From JBBBNV01 sp037137075 (lineage in GTDB: Bacteria; Bacillota; Bacilli; Paenibacillales; NBRC-103111), in contig NZ_JBBBNV010000020.1 in assembly GCF_037137075.1 (NCBI RefSeq), positions 26,501-90,500 on the forward strand: DNA of 64,000 bases, in the 5' to 3' direction. Position numbers and translations under genes: made by a program. Positions 21,370-29,339 of this stretch are shown in pieces. The first letter of the stretch is position 1. Each line of letters begins with the position of its first letter. A model generated the notes under the pieces. It made no database searches. It was given only the letters and a program-made list of their open reading frames with translations, and was not told where the DNA came from.

Positions 21370-21711
21370 TTATGCGCTCAGCTTCTTTTTAAGCTCAGTG
21401 AGCTTTTGTTTGGATGCCTGCAGCACAGGGTCCGGGATCGGGGAATTGTAATCCAGGCCATGCGGGAAGGTTGTTACACCGATATATGCATCTTCCAGCA
21501 CGAGAAGGGTATCCGGCGATTCCATTTTGCCCTCTGTTACACGGGTATTGACGCGCAGATAAAATTCCTGGCTGTTATGTACGATTTTGTAATCGTAAGT
21601 GGCACGGTTGTACTCCCATTGCCAGCGTACGAAGCCGATGCTGTCCGCCGCTTTGTCCAAATGGTACAAATCCGTGGTAAGACCTTTTACTTCGGATTGT
21701 TCGATGATCAT
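21370..21711 (-). CDS. YugN-like family protein
   Basis: A 113-residue protein; ATG 21711 lies 12 bases after GGGAGG. It contains LYHLDKAADSIGFVRWQWEY, then YDYKIVHNSQEFYLRVNTRV and LEDAYIGVTTFPHGLDY, consistent with the small YugN-like family of Bacillota, whose function is unknown. It is followed at 7 bases by ftsW on the same strand, so the two are probably one operon. Confidence 0.75.
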   Translation of the reverse strand: MIIEQSEVKGLTTDLYHLDKAADSIGFVRWQWEYNRATYDYKIVHNSQEFYLRVNTRVTEGKMESPDTLLVLEDAYIGVTTFPHGLDYNSPIPDPVLQASKQKLTELKKKLSA

Positions 21712-21742
21712 AATTCGTGAATTCCTCCCAAAGTGAATGCTT

Positions 21743-21771
21743 TTGTCTTTATTGATGCCTTTAATTATGAT
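21743..21771 (+). promoter_or_regulatory. Promoter of the M20 amidohydrolase gene
   Basis: TTGTCT (21743-21748), a 17-base spacer and TATGAT (21766-21771). Its -10 overlaps the -10 of the opposite promoter at 21767-21795. Confidence 0.55.
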
Positions 21772-21795
21772 AGTATGTTTCCTGAACTTGTGCAA
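21767..21795 (-). promoter_or_regulatory. Promoter of the yugN-like/ftsW operon
   Basis: On the minus strand TTGCAC (21790-21795), a 17-base spacer and TATCAT (21767-21772). It is antiparallel to and overlaps the amidohydrolase promoter. Confidence 0.55.
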
Positions 21796-21859
21796 GCGCG
21801 CGGCGTGAATGAATAAGACGGCCTTGCGAAAATTACAACATGTCAAGGGGGTCTCTACA

Positions 21860-23044
21860 ATGGAACAGCTCCAAACCAAATTATCGGAAGCGTTCGGTCA
21901 AATGGTGGAATGGCGCAGACATCTTCACAGGCATCCGGAATTATCGTTCCAGGAAGAGAACACCTCTGCATTTATTGCGGACCTGCTGGAAGGCTGGGGA
22001 CTTGAGGTGCGCCGGAAGGTCGGCGGACACGGCGTAGTCGGCGTACTGCGCGGAGCAGGCCGGGCCGAAGGCGACGGTGTAACGGTTGCACTCCGGGCGG
22101 ATATTGACGCGCTTCCCATTCAGGATGAAAAAGCCTGTGAATACGCCTCAACGGTCCCCGGCGTCATGCACGCCTGCGGGCATGACGCCCATACGGCAGC
22201 GCTGCTGGGCATCGCCCGGGTAATGAGTGAGCAGAAGCAGTCGCTGCCGGGGACGCTTGTGTTCTTGTTTCAGCCGGCCGAAGAGATGAGCCCGGGCGGT
22301 GCCGCGGCCATGATTGCCGGGGGTGTGCTGGACGGGGTGGATGCCATTTATGGCGTTCATTTGTGGACTCCGTTTCCTAGCGGGTCGGTCTACTGTGCTC
22401 CCGGTCCGATTATGGCCTCGGCGGATGAGTTTTTTGTGGAGATAACGGGACGGGGCGGCCACGGCGGACTGCCGCATCAGGCGGTAGACAGTATTATGAT
22501 TGGGGCTTCGGTCGTAACCCAGCTTCAAACGATTGTCAGCCGGAATATTGATCCCCTTGAGCCGAGTGTGCTTTCAATCGGTTCCTTCCACGCCGGGACG
22601 AGCTTTAACGTGATTGCGGAAACGTGCAATCTGACCGGAACGGTGCGTACGTTTAGCGAAATGGTCCGGAACAGCATTAAACAGCGTATTGAGGATACCG
22701 TATCGGCTGCCTGTATCATGCACGGGGCTTCCTATCATTACGACTTTAAGGAAGGCTACCCGCCTGTAGTCAACGATGCAGGAGAGGCGGAGCGGTTTTT
22801 CCGGGTAGGAGCGAAGCTGTTTGAGCCGGAGCAGGTCAAGCTTGCCCCGAGGCTTATGGCCGGTGAGGATTTCTCCTATTACTTGCAGCGTGTTCCGGGA
22901 TGCTTCATGTTTGTGGGCGCGGGTAAGGCGGAGGGTGGTATTGTGCATCCTCATCATCATCCCCGCTTTGATATTGACGAAGCGTCGATGCTCCAGGCCG
23001 CGAAGCTGCTGCTGTCCATGGCGCTCGATCGGATGAGCGGCTAA
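21860..23044 (+). CDS. M20D-family amidohydrolase/aminoacylase
   Basis: A 394-residue protein, ATG 21860 behind CAAGGGGG. Typical M20D motifs appear in order: MVEWRRHLHRHPELSFQEEN, VALRADIDALPIQDE, the metal site MHACGHDAHTAALLG, then FLFQPAEEMSPGGAAAMI with the catalytic glutamate, GRGGHGGLPHQAVDS in the lid domain and LMAGEDFSYYLQRVPGCFMF. Members cleave N-acyl amino acids or related amides with two metal ions. The exact substrate (acyl amino acid, hippurate or peptide) cannot be told. It is cytosolic, a single gene with its own promoter. Confidence 0.92.
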   Translation: MEQLQTKLSEAFGQMVEWRRHLHRHPELSFQEENTSAFIADLLEGWGLEVRRKVGGHGVVGVLRGAGRAEGDGVTVALRADIDALPIQDEKACEYASTVPGVMHACGHDAHTAALLGIARVMSEQKQSLPGTLVFLFQPAEEMSPGGAAAMIAGGVLDGVDAIYGVHLWTPFPSGSVYCAPGPIMASADEFFVEITGRGGHGGLPHQAVDSIMIGASVVTQLQTIVSRNIDPLEPSVLSIGSFHAGTSFNVIAETCNLTGTVRTFSEMVRNSIKQRIEDTVSAACIMHGASYHYDFKEGYPPVVNDAGEAERFFRVGAKLFEPEQVKLAPRLMAGEDFSYYLQRVPGCFMFVGAGKAEGGIVHPHHHPRFDIDEASMLQAAKLLLSMALDRMSG

Positions 23045-23167
23045 TCCAGGCAGTAGTCCAATTTACGGCGGTCACGGTGGGTTCGTTATGATTTTTAAAG
23101 TCATACAGAAGCTGCGCATTGGTTTTCCCGATTCAGGACAATCTAATGTCTGAAGGAGGGATATTTC

Positions 23168-23611
23168 ATGGACAGCAGAAAAATCAGAGAAATTATGACG
23201 GATGAGGTTACAACCGTTACTCGCAAGGATAACATTTATGAAATCGCGGTGAAGATGAAGCAGCTTGATACGGGCTTCATTCCGGTGGTGGAAGGCAAGA
23301 AGCTGATTGGGGTCGTGACCGACCGTGATTTGGTTGTTCGCGGCTATGCCGAGAAGCATTCCGGCTCCACATCGGTGGAGGAAGTCATGTCCAAAAGCAT
23401 CGATACGATTAGCCCGGAGGATACGGTGGACGAAGCGGCCCGGAAAATGGCCGGCGAGCAGGTTCGCCGACTGCCTGTTGTAGAAAACGGGGAACTGGTC
23501 GGTGTTGTTTCCATCGGCGATTTGGCCGTGCGTCAAAAGTTTGAGGATGAAGCCGGAGAGGCGCTCAGTAAAATTTCCGAGCAAAATCAGTTGGCTGGCA
23601 CCAAAAAATAA
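23168..23611 (+). CDS. CBS-domain pair protein (YhcV-like)
   Basis: A 147-residue protein behind GAAGGAGGG. It consists of two CBS motifs: IREIMTDEVTTVTRKDNIYE to GVVTDRDLVVRGYAE, and VEEVMSKSIDTISPEDTVDE to GVVSIGDLAVRQKF, with a short acidic tail. Paired CBS domains bind adenosine nucleotides and act as energy or ligand sensors. The stand-alone form resembles YhcV of Bacillus, whose target is not known. The gene is followed by a strong terminator. Confidence 0.88.
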   Translation: MDSRKIREIMTDEVTTVTRKDNIYEIAVKMKQLDTGFIPVVEGKKLIGVVTDRDLVVRGYAEKHSGSTSVEEVMSKSIDTISPEDTVDEAARKMAGEQVRRLPVVENGELVGVVSIGDLAVRQKFEDEAGEALSKISEQNQLAGTKK

Positions 23612-23618
23612 GATCGCA

Positions 23619-23676
23619 AGCAAAGACACCCTTCGAGCGCGGCTCGGGCCACGGCTGGGGGTGTCTTTGCTTTTTA
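23619..23676 (+). terminator. Terminator between CBS gene and nuclease gene
   Basis: AGCAAAGACACCC pairs with GGGTGTCTTTGCT over 13 bp and is followed by TTTTATTT. The end of the convergent nuclease gene overlaps its right edge. Confidence 0.9.
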
Positions 23677-24189
23677 TTTGCTTTTGCCGAAAGCGGCGGC
23701 GTAATCCTTCCAGATGCCCTTCTCCTGCTTGCGGGCTTCTTCCTGGTCTTTTTTGAACCGATCGGCATATTTGACATTGGGCGGAAAGGTTGAAATCCGG
23801 GCATAGCCCTCCTTCACCAGCGTGCTGTTGAACAGCTCCCCGTCGAGCCAGACGTAAGCGAGCAGACGGTCGTATTTGTCGTACTGCTCCACATCCCACT
23901 CCAGCTCCACCTTTTTTTTCTCCAACTGCTGCTTGGTAAATTCCGAAGCCTCGGGCCCGTAGAACATGACCGGGGTATTCGCTTTTTTCGTCTCCGGGGT
24001 ATCAATGCCGATGAGGCGCACGGATTTCTTTTTCCCCTGCCATTTGATTTCGACCGTGTCCCCGTCTATAACCCGTTCGATAACGACGGAATCGCGGTTG
24101 GAATCCTCCTCTTTGCTGCTGCTGCCGGAACAGCCTGCGGCGAACATCACGATTGTAATCAGAAGCAGCCAGGTTACCAGTTTTTTCAT
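23674..24189 (-). CDS. Thermonuclease-family lipoprotein
   Basis: A 171-residue protein with a signal peptide (MKKLVTWLLLITIVMFAAGC) and a clear lipobox AAGC at Cys20. The mature part is a staphylococcal-nuclease domain: RVIDGDTVEIKW, then RLIGIDTPETK with the catalytic Arg and Glu, and DKYDRLLAYVW with the second catalytic Arg. Ca2+-binding Asp residues are in place. It probably degrades DNA or RNA outside the membrane while anchored to it. It is a single gene, convergent with the CBS gene. Confidence 0.92.
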   Translation of the reverse strand: MKKLVTWLLLITIVMFAAGCSGSSSKEEDSNRDSVVIERVIDGDTVEIKWQGKKKSVRLIGIDTPETKKANTPVMFYGPEASEFTKQQLEKKKVELEWDVEQYDKYDRLLAYVWLDGELFNSTLVKEGYARISTFPPNVKYADRFKKDQEEARKQEKGIWKDYAAAFGKSK

Positions 24190-24324
24190 TTCGTTCTCCC
24201 ACCTCGCCCCTCATCATACGAGACCTTGCCGAAGTTGTAAAGGAAGATTGTGGATCAATGGTTTAAAAGGGGATCGGTCCACTCATACTAAATAAAACGA
24301 AGCAAGAGACAGGGGCGGATTGAA

Positions 24325-26385
24325 ATGATGCAGGAAACGGGCGGGATGGCAGGAGAAGCGGGGGCGGCAGTCTCCTTCGAGCACAGCTTTCGGAAACTGT
24401 CCGGGCTGGAAAAGCTGGTATTGCAGCGGCTTGCCCTGCTTTTTGGGGCAACGCCCGTCACGGAGAAAGAGCTGATTGGGCGGCTCCAAACAGAGATTAC
24501 GGGGACAGAGGTACGGCTTGCTCTGTTGGGATTATACCGGGCGGAGCTCATCGAGCTGCGGCACAAGCTGTGGGGCGAGCGTTTATGTGTGCTGCCGCTG
24601 CCGGTGCTGCGGATGCTGGCTCAGTATGGAGCGGAGCTTGCTCTGGATGCGGGACGAGGCGGGGGGCATCGCGAGAAGAACGGAGAAGCTTGCGAATCCC
24701 AAGCGCGCGTTGCGGCACTGCGTGGCGGTCGGTCGAGTCCCGAAGAAGAGGGCCAAGCTAGTCTAAGAGAAGCTGGTGTAAGTGAAGCTGCTGTAAGCGG
24801 CGGCATTTCTCTCGGTCTGGCGCTGTTTGATTTGTTTTTTTATGCCTCAGCTCAGCCGCTGGAACGAAAAAAGGACGGTGCGATTGTTCAAAAGCATCTC
24901 CGGCGTCTGGAGCATCTGCTGCCTGGGACGGATTCGACATGGGAAGGGCTTGTTCCGGCGGGACTCCGACCCCAGCAGATGTCTCTTTCTCTGGCTGTCC
25001 TGCTGGATATGGGCTTGAGACTCGGCATTATGGCTTCAAGCAAGGAAGCCTATCAGGTGAAGGAGGCCTTGCTGGAGGTCTGGCTATCGGCAGACGAACT
25101 ATCGCGGCAGCGGCGGCTGTATGAGCTGTGGTGCCGGGTTTATTGGCCGGTATTGCCTTTCGCCCAGCAGGCTGCTCTGCGGATGGAGTGCCTGGCTCTG
25201 GGGGAATGGACGGTATTGGACGACATCGTTCACAGCATCGAGCAGACGGGCTGCTTTGCCGCAGAGGATATTCGGGCGCAGCGATGGGTGGAACAGCTGA
25301 TCGATGGCTGGCTGAGGCCGTGCGCCGCCTGTGGCTGGTTTGAGCTTAGCGACGGCGGTAAGGGGCCGATTAGACTAAGGAGGCTTCTGCCTTTGCTTGA
25401 AGCGGAAGCTGCAGACAGCAGCACCGAAGCGGGAGCCGGCTGGCTGGTGCTTCCTGATTTTACAGTCCTCGTTCCGCCCGATTGTCCGATGGCGATCCGC
25501 TGGAAGCTTGCCTCTGCGGCCGAGCTGATCCGCCACGATACCGTAAGCATATACCGGCTCAGTCGGGAGTCTGTTCAGCAGGCCTGCGAATCTGGCCGGG
25601 ATACAGAGCATATTATCGGCATGCTGGACCGGCATTCGCAGCAGCGTGTGCCGGAGCCGGTAGCTGCTGCAATCCGGTCCTGGACGGCTGAATTCAGCCG
25701 GGTCCGGCTAACACGCGCCGTATTCATCCGGTTTGCCGATGCCGAAACGGCAGATTGGTTCGACGGCAGCTACGAAGAGAAGGAAGCCTGCGAGCGGCTC
25801 GGGGATACGATTTTTGCTATACCCCTGGAGGCTGAAGCAAGCTGCCGGGCTTGGCTGGCCCAAGCAGGCCTTGGCGCACCCTTGACGCCATCCGGCCGAG
25901 CGGGCGGGATGAACCGCCACCATCACATGTCTGGGCGTAAACTGCTGAATCGTCAGACGAGTGAACGGCAAGAGCCCCGTGAAGCCCCCGTACAACAAAG
26001 CTTGGCGGCTGAAGGCCTGCTTCCCGGGCGGGATTGGGGAGAGCTTTTTATGCTGGAGCCGAGAAGAAGCAGCTGGCGGACGCTTCTGTATCCGGAGCTT
26101 GGCGATATCCCGTCCACATGGCTGCAGGAGCCGCGCAATTATCATGCTTCGACCCGCAGGCAAATGCTGCACCGGGCTTTGGAGTGGCAGGTACCCGTGG
26201 AGCTGCAGATCGGCTCCAGTCTGAAGCGTTTTATTCCCCTTGAGCTTGTCCCCGGAGAAGCGGACGGATGGTTTGTGGAGGGGGTGGAGCTAGGGCCGCA
26301 AGGGGGGCAAAAACGCCTCTCTCCGGAACACTGGGAACAAATGCGATTGATTTTACCGGGTATAAATGATATTAATAAGATGTGA
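24325..26385 (+). CDS. Helicase-associated-domain protein without a helicase
   Basis: A 686-residue protein. The N-terminal 60 residues resemble a winged-helix (FRKLSGLEKLVLQRLALLFG, then TEKELIGRLQTEITGTEVRL). Residues about 365 to 465 match the XPB/Ssl2 N-terminal-like domain (Helicase_C_3): WLVLPDFTVLVPPDCPMAIR, then VSIYRLSRESVQQACESGRD, then IIGMLDRHSQQRVPEP. The ATPase motifs of a helicase are absent, and no XPB-type gene lies next to it here. A putative partner role in DNA repair or transcription is a guess from the domain. The ylbF gene follows at 27 bases. GC-rich, with many Leu, Glu, Ala and Arg. Confidence 0.68.
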   Translation: MMQETGGMAGEAGAAVSFEHSFRKLSGLEKLVLQRLALLFGATPVTEKELIGRLQTEITGTEVRLALLGLYRAELIELRHKLWGERLCVLPLPVLRMLAQYGAELALDAGRGGGHREKNGEACESQARVAALRGGRSSPEEEGQASLREAGVSEAAVSGGISLGLALFDLFFYASAQPLERKKDGAIVQKHLRRLEHLLPGTDSTWEGLVPAGLRPQQMSLSLAVLLDMGLRLGIMASSKEAYQVKEALLEVWLSADELSRQRRLYELWCRVYWPVLPFAQQAALRMECLALGEWTVLDDIVHSIEQTGCFAAEDIRAQRWVEQLIDGWLRPCAACGWFELSDGGKGPIRLRRLLPLLEAEAADSSTEAGAGWLVLPDFTVLVPPDCPMAIRWKLASAAELIRHDTVSIYRLSRESVQQACESGRDTEHIIGMLDRHSQQRVPEPVAAAIRSWTAEFSRVRLTRAVFIRFADAETADWFDGSYEEKEACERLGDTIFAIPLEAEASCRAWLAQAGLGAPLTPSGRAGGMNRHHHMSGRKLLNRQTSERQEPREAPVQQSLAAEGLLPGRDWGELFMLEPRRSSWRTLLYPELGDIPSTWLQEPRNYHASTRRQMLHRALEWQVPVELQIGSSLKRFIPLELVPGEADGWFVEGVELGPQGGQKRLSPEHWEQMRLILPGINDINKM

Positions 26386-26412
26386 CAACATTATGAATCG
26401 GGAGCTGATGTT

Positions 26413-26859
26413 ATGATCGCTGCACAACAGCAATCCCCGCCGCTCGACATGACCCAGCTGCTTAGCCTTGGCATGGAAATTGCCGAGATGATTAATTGTT
26501 CAGCGGAAGTGGCGGATTATTTGTTTTGGAAGCATGAGGTGGAGCACAGTCAAGAAGCTTTACGCCGTGCGGCAGAACTGAACCGCAAAAAGGATTTGTT
26601 TGATGAATGCCAGCGTTTCGGGCATTATCATCCCAATTATCATAAAGCGCTCGAAGAAGCTCAAGCGGCCGAAGCCCGGTTAGAGGAGCTTGAGGAGGTC
26701 CGCCGCTTCAAGCAGGCGGAAACGGTGCTTGACGAGCTGCTGCTCGAAATATCCCGGACCGTCGCGTATTCGGTCTCCGATACAATCAAGGTGCCGAGCA
26801 ACAATCCACTGCCTACGAAAAGCGGCTGCGGCTCAGGCGGCAGCTGCAGCTGCGGTTAA
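26413..26859 (+). CDS. ylbF: RNase Y specificity factor YlbF
   Basis: A 148-residue helical protein with the YlbF/YmcA core (QALAELNRK-like region, then CQRFGHYHPNYHKALEEAQA, AEARLEELEEVRRFKQAE, and SVSDTIKVPSNNPLPT). The C-terminus has the cysteine-rich end CGSGGSCSCG, which in Bacillus YlbF takes part in iron-sulphur cluster binding in the YlbF-YmcA-YaaT complex. That complex steers RNase Y and affects competence, sporulation and biofilm formation. Its usual neighbour ylbG is at 28179, separated here by an inverted asparaginase gene. Confidence 0.92.
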   Translation: MIAAQQQSPPLDMTQLLSLGMEIAEMINCSAEVADYLFWKHEVEHSQEALRRAAELNRKKDLFDECQRFGHYHPNYHKALEEAQAAEARLEELEEVRRFKQAETVLDELLLEISRTVAYSVSDTIKVPSNNPLPTKSGCGSGGSCSCG

Positions 26860-26872
26860 GCGCTCAACAAAG

Positions 26873-26922
26873 AGCCGGGCGGCTCGCATGTGCTGCTGCA
26901 CTGCGCGCCGCCCGGCTGTTTT
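26873..26922 (+). terminator. Terminator of ylbF
   Basis: AGCCGGGCGGC and GCCGCCCGGCT pair perfectly over 11 bp around a 23-base loop and are followed by GTTTT. Confidence 0.75.
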
Positions 26923-26997
26923 GGCTATAGCTTGCAAACGGATGCATGAAGCTCGCCCGATAACCGGAGGTCAGGCTGCCGAAGCGAACTGTTGCAT

Positions 26998-28026
26998 TTA
27001 CATAGGGGAGAATGCCTCCAGACGGACCGCCGGTTCTATGCTGCCGACGATATCCCCGCGCCAATTCGTAACCGGCGGCCGGCGGAACGGCTCAAGGGCT
27101 TCAAGCTCTGCGGGGCTCAGCCACTGCAGCTGGCCTAACAATTCGGCTACCGCCGGGTACAGGGCCCTCATCGCGCCGTCTTCCATCTTGACAGCGGCGC
27201 CCAGGCCCTGACTAGGATAGGTTACCGCAAAGACGCCTTCCGCTCCCATTTTGCCGAGCAGACGGCCTCCGGTGACCTCCGCCAGCCGGGTATCAAAACG
27301 ATTGCTGCCGGCTACGCACTCTGGATGCGCGGTCCATGCGGCTGTGATTTGCCGGCAGGCTGCGATGCGCGCAGGGGGTAATCCGGCTGCTTCCGGAGCC
27401 CCGAGCCGGGCGTAGGCCGCAGCAAGCCGGGACAAAGGCACCGCAAATACGGGTACTCCGCAGCCGTCTGTACCCAGCGGTACCTCGGCAGGCCGAAGCC
27501 CGCACATGGCACTGACGGCTTCAAGCATAGCCTGCTGTACAGGATGCTCCGGCTTTGCGTAGCCTTCCCTGTCCCAGCCCTTCGCTGCGGCCAGGGCCAG
27601 CATGCCTGTGTGCTTGCCGGAGCAATTGTTATGTACAGGGGTGGGCTTGTCTCCCGCTGCACGCAGGTTGGCCGCGGCATCGGCATCGTAAGGCTCATGA
27701 GCCCCGCATGTCAGCTGCTCCGCGCTGGCGTGGATAAGACTCAGCATCTCGCTGACGAGCTTGACATGAAGCGGCTCCCCGCTGTGGGATGCGCAAAGCA
27801 TGGCGACATGCTCAGGGTGCAGGCCGAAGCGCTCTGCGACGCCCGCCTCAACGACCGGCAACGCCTGCAGGGGCTTGGCGGCCGAGCGTGCAAATATAAC
27901 CGTTGCGGGACTTCCTGCAGCAAACAGCAAACGCCCGCTTGTATCAACAACGGCTGCATGGCCGTAATGAATGCTTTCGACAAGCGGTCCTCGGGTTACA
28001 TTCACAGCAATCACGCCGGTTGTCAT
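26998..28026 (-). CDS. Asparaginase of the Rhizobium etli (AnsA/ReAV) type
   Basis: A 342-residue cytosolic enzyme hydrolysing L-asparagine to aspartate and ammonia. It belongs to the asparaginase_II family, structurally distinct from the E. coli enzymes. The serine-lysine and cysteine motifs of this class are all visible: FARSAAKPLQALP, CASHSGEPLH, NNCSGKHTGMLALAAA, LGTDGCGVPVFAVPL and LLGKMGAEGVFAVTYPSQGL. The start is ATG 28026 with GGAAGGAGTGA upstream. It stands inverted between ylbF and ylbG, which are adjacent in Bacillus, so it was probably inserted there in this lineage. Confidence 0.92.
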   Translation of the reverse strand: MTTGVIAVNVTRGPLVESIHYGHAAVVDTSGRLLFAAGSPATVIFARSAAKPLQALPVVEAGVAERFGLHPEHVAMLCASHSGEPLHVKLVSEMLSLIHASAEQLTCGAHEPYDADAAANLRAAGDKPTPVHNNCSGKHTGMLALAAAKGWDREGYAKPEHPVQQAMLEAVSAMCGLRPAEVPLGTDGCGVPVFAVPLSRLAAAYARLGAPEAAGLPPARIAACRQITAAWTAHPECVAGSNRFDTRLAEVTGGRLLGKMGAEGVFAVTYPSQGLGAAVKMEDGAMRALYPAVAELLGQLQWLSPAELEALEPFRRPPVTNWRGDIVGSIEPAVRLEAFSPM

Positions 28027-28178
28027 CGGGTCGTGTCACTCCTTCCGGTTTATCGAGGGCGCTGACTTGCCCTGAGGGTCATTTTAGCACAACTGCAAAT
28101 GAAATTCACGAAGCTTCCCATGACGGAAAGCGCCGTCATTTTTTTTCGGAATGATAAGAGAAAGTGAGGGGTTTATCC

Positions 28179-28445
28179 ATGATGCAAGAAAGGACCGGCC
28201 TCATCGTCTGGCTGAGCGATAACAAGTTTGCAAGGAATCTGGAACGCTTCGGCAATATTCATTATGTCTCCAAAAAAATGCATTATGTCGTTGTATACAT
28301 GAATAGCGAGCGTGCTGATGAAGCGATCCGGCAGCTGCAAAAGCAGTCTTATGTCAAAAAAATCGAACGCTCTCTGCGGAGTGAAATCCCTACGGAATAT
28401 AACTCCGAAATGGTCGATAAGACCCGTTTTTATTCTAATCTATAG
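28179..28445 (+). CDS. ylbG: YlbG-family protein (DUF2129)
   Basis: An 88-residue protein, ATG 28179 with GTGAGGGG upstream. The sequence RTGLIVWLSDNKFARNLERF, then GNIHYVSKKMHYVVVYMNSE and SLRSEIPTEY is characteristic of YlbG, a small cytosolic protein of unknown function. In Bacillus it directly follows ylbF. Two stem-loops follow the stop. Confidence 0.92.
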   Translation: MMQERTGLIVWLSDNKFARNLERFGNIHYVSKKMHYVVVYMNSERADEAIRQLQKQSYVKKIERSLRSEIPTEYNSEMVDKTRFYSNL

Positions 28446-28488
28446 GCTGCCGGGACACAGAGCCGCTGCAGATAGGCGTCGCAATGAA

Positions 28489-28540
28489 GACAAGCCCCCA
28501 TTATCACAACTGCCGAGGCAGGTGAGAATGGGGGCTTGTC
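28489..28540 (+). terminator. 14-bp hairpin after ylbG
   Basis: GACAAGCCCCCATT and AATGGGGGCTTGTC pair perfectly around a loop that contains a second small stem CTGCC/GGCAG. No long T run follows, but a second stem with TTTTT stands 14 bases later. Confidence 0.65.
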
Positions 28541-28647
28541 CTTCAAGGCGCAGGCGGACTCTCGATGCTGATTAGCAGCATGGGCCGCCTTTTTCCGGTT
28601 CTCCCGTGATTTAAAAAAGAACAGTACGGCCGTTTAGCTGATAGCAA

Positions 28648-28676
28648 TTGGAAATTATTTAGAAATCATGTAAAAT
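28648..28676 (+). promoter_or_regulatory. Promoter of the 28742 gene
   Basis: TTGGAA (28648-28653), a 17-base spacer and TAAAAT (28671-28676). Confidence 0.6.
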
Positions 28677-28741
28677 ACATTTAACGACGTCTCTGGACAG
28701 TAGGGTGCTGTGTTCACGAAAGAGAGAGAGGTTGGAGAGAG

Positions 28742-29179
28742 ATGAGAGATAAAATGATGGACCGGTGGAGCACATATGAGCCGTTTCATATCGTGCTGGG
28801 AGATAAGAAGGTCGCCGATATTATAATCACAAACCATGCCCGTATGCGCTGGTCAGACCGGGTGGAGAACGAGAAGACCGGATATGAGGATATCTGTGAT
28901 TTCCTATGGGACAAATTAAAAAAGAACCACATTAAGCCGTATTACCGCAATGAGCAGGACGTGTACCTCATTGACGATGATTTGGTGATGGTGGCTGAAT
29001 TCACCGTACTGGAGAATGAAACCGATATTGCGGGCAATCCGCTGCACAAAATGATTATTGTGACCTTCCTGGGCCGGATGTCCGAGACGATTGAACTGCG
29101 CGATTTGAAATCGTATTACTCCTGGCTGCGCCATTCGCGGAGAATGACGCTGATTAAAAACAGCCGTAAACGCCGCTAG
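28742..29179 (+). CDS. Conserved-looking hypothetical protein
   Basis: A 145-residue soluble protein behind GGAGAGAG. I do not recognise the family. Visible features are an N-terminal part with ADIIITNHARMRWSDRVENE, a middle helix with DFLWDKLKKNHIKPYY, then beta strands DVYLIDDDLVMVAEFTVL and KMIIVTFLGRMSETIELRD, and a very basic end (RRMTLIKNSRKRR). The H-A-R-x-R arrangement followed by strands is reminiscent of small RNase-toxin-like folds, but the likeness is weak and no antitoxin gene adjoins. It has its own promoter and stands alone. Confidence 0.7.
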   Translation: MRDKMMDRWSTYEPFHIVLGDKKVADIIITNHARMRWSDRVENEKTGYEDICDFLWDKLKKNHIKPYYRNEQDVYLIDDDLVMVAEFTVLENETDIAGNPLHKMIIVTFLGRMSETIELRDLKSYYSWLRHSRRMTLIKNSRKRR

Positions 29180-29299
29180 CCCCGGACGTTGTCCTGGTCT
29201 GTACCGGTCTGAACCGGCTTTAACAGGAAGATGGACAAGCCGGCGAAAGCGGGTGCTGCAGCATGTAACGGGAATCGTACATGCTTTTTTGCATTTTTC

Positions 29300-29308
29300 T
29301 GGTATAAT
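29300..29308 (+). promoter_or_regulatory. Extended -10 of the LysR gene
   Basis: TGGTATAAT: a perfect TATAAT at 29303-29308 preceded by TGn, 31 bases before the start codon. Confidence 0.65.
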
Positions 29309-29339
29309 GGGGGGCATAGAAAGGCTGGGTGCGAGGACC

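Larger units (their letters stand above)
28446..28741. other. Intergenic region with two terminators and a promoter
   Basis: It contains a perfect 14-bp stem (28489-28540), a second stem AGGCGG/CCGCCT enclosing ATGCTG/CAGCAT and followed by TTTTT (28554-28594), and a promoter for the next gene. No gene is seen. Confidence 0.6.

Noticed and set aside
28742..29179. RNase-type toxin of a type II toxin-antitoxin pair
   Set aside because: No small partner gene on either side, a stand-alone promoter, and only a weak motif likeness.
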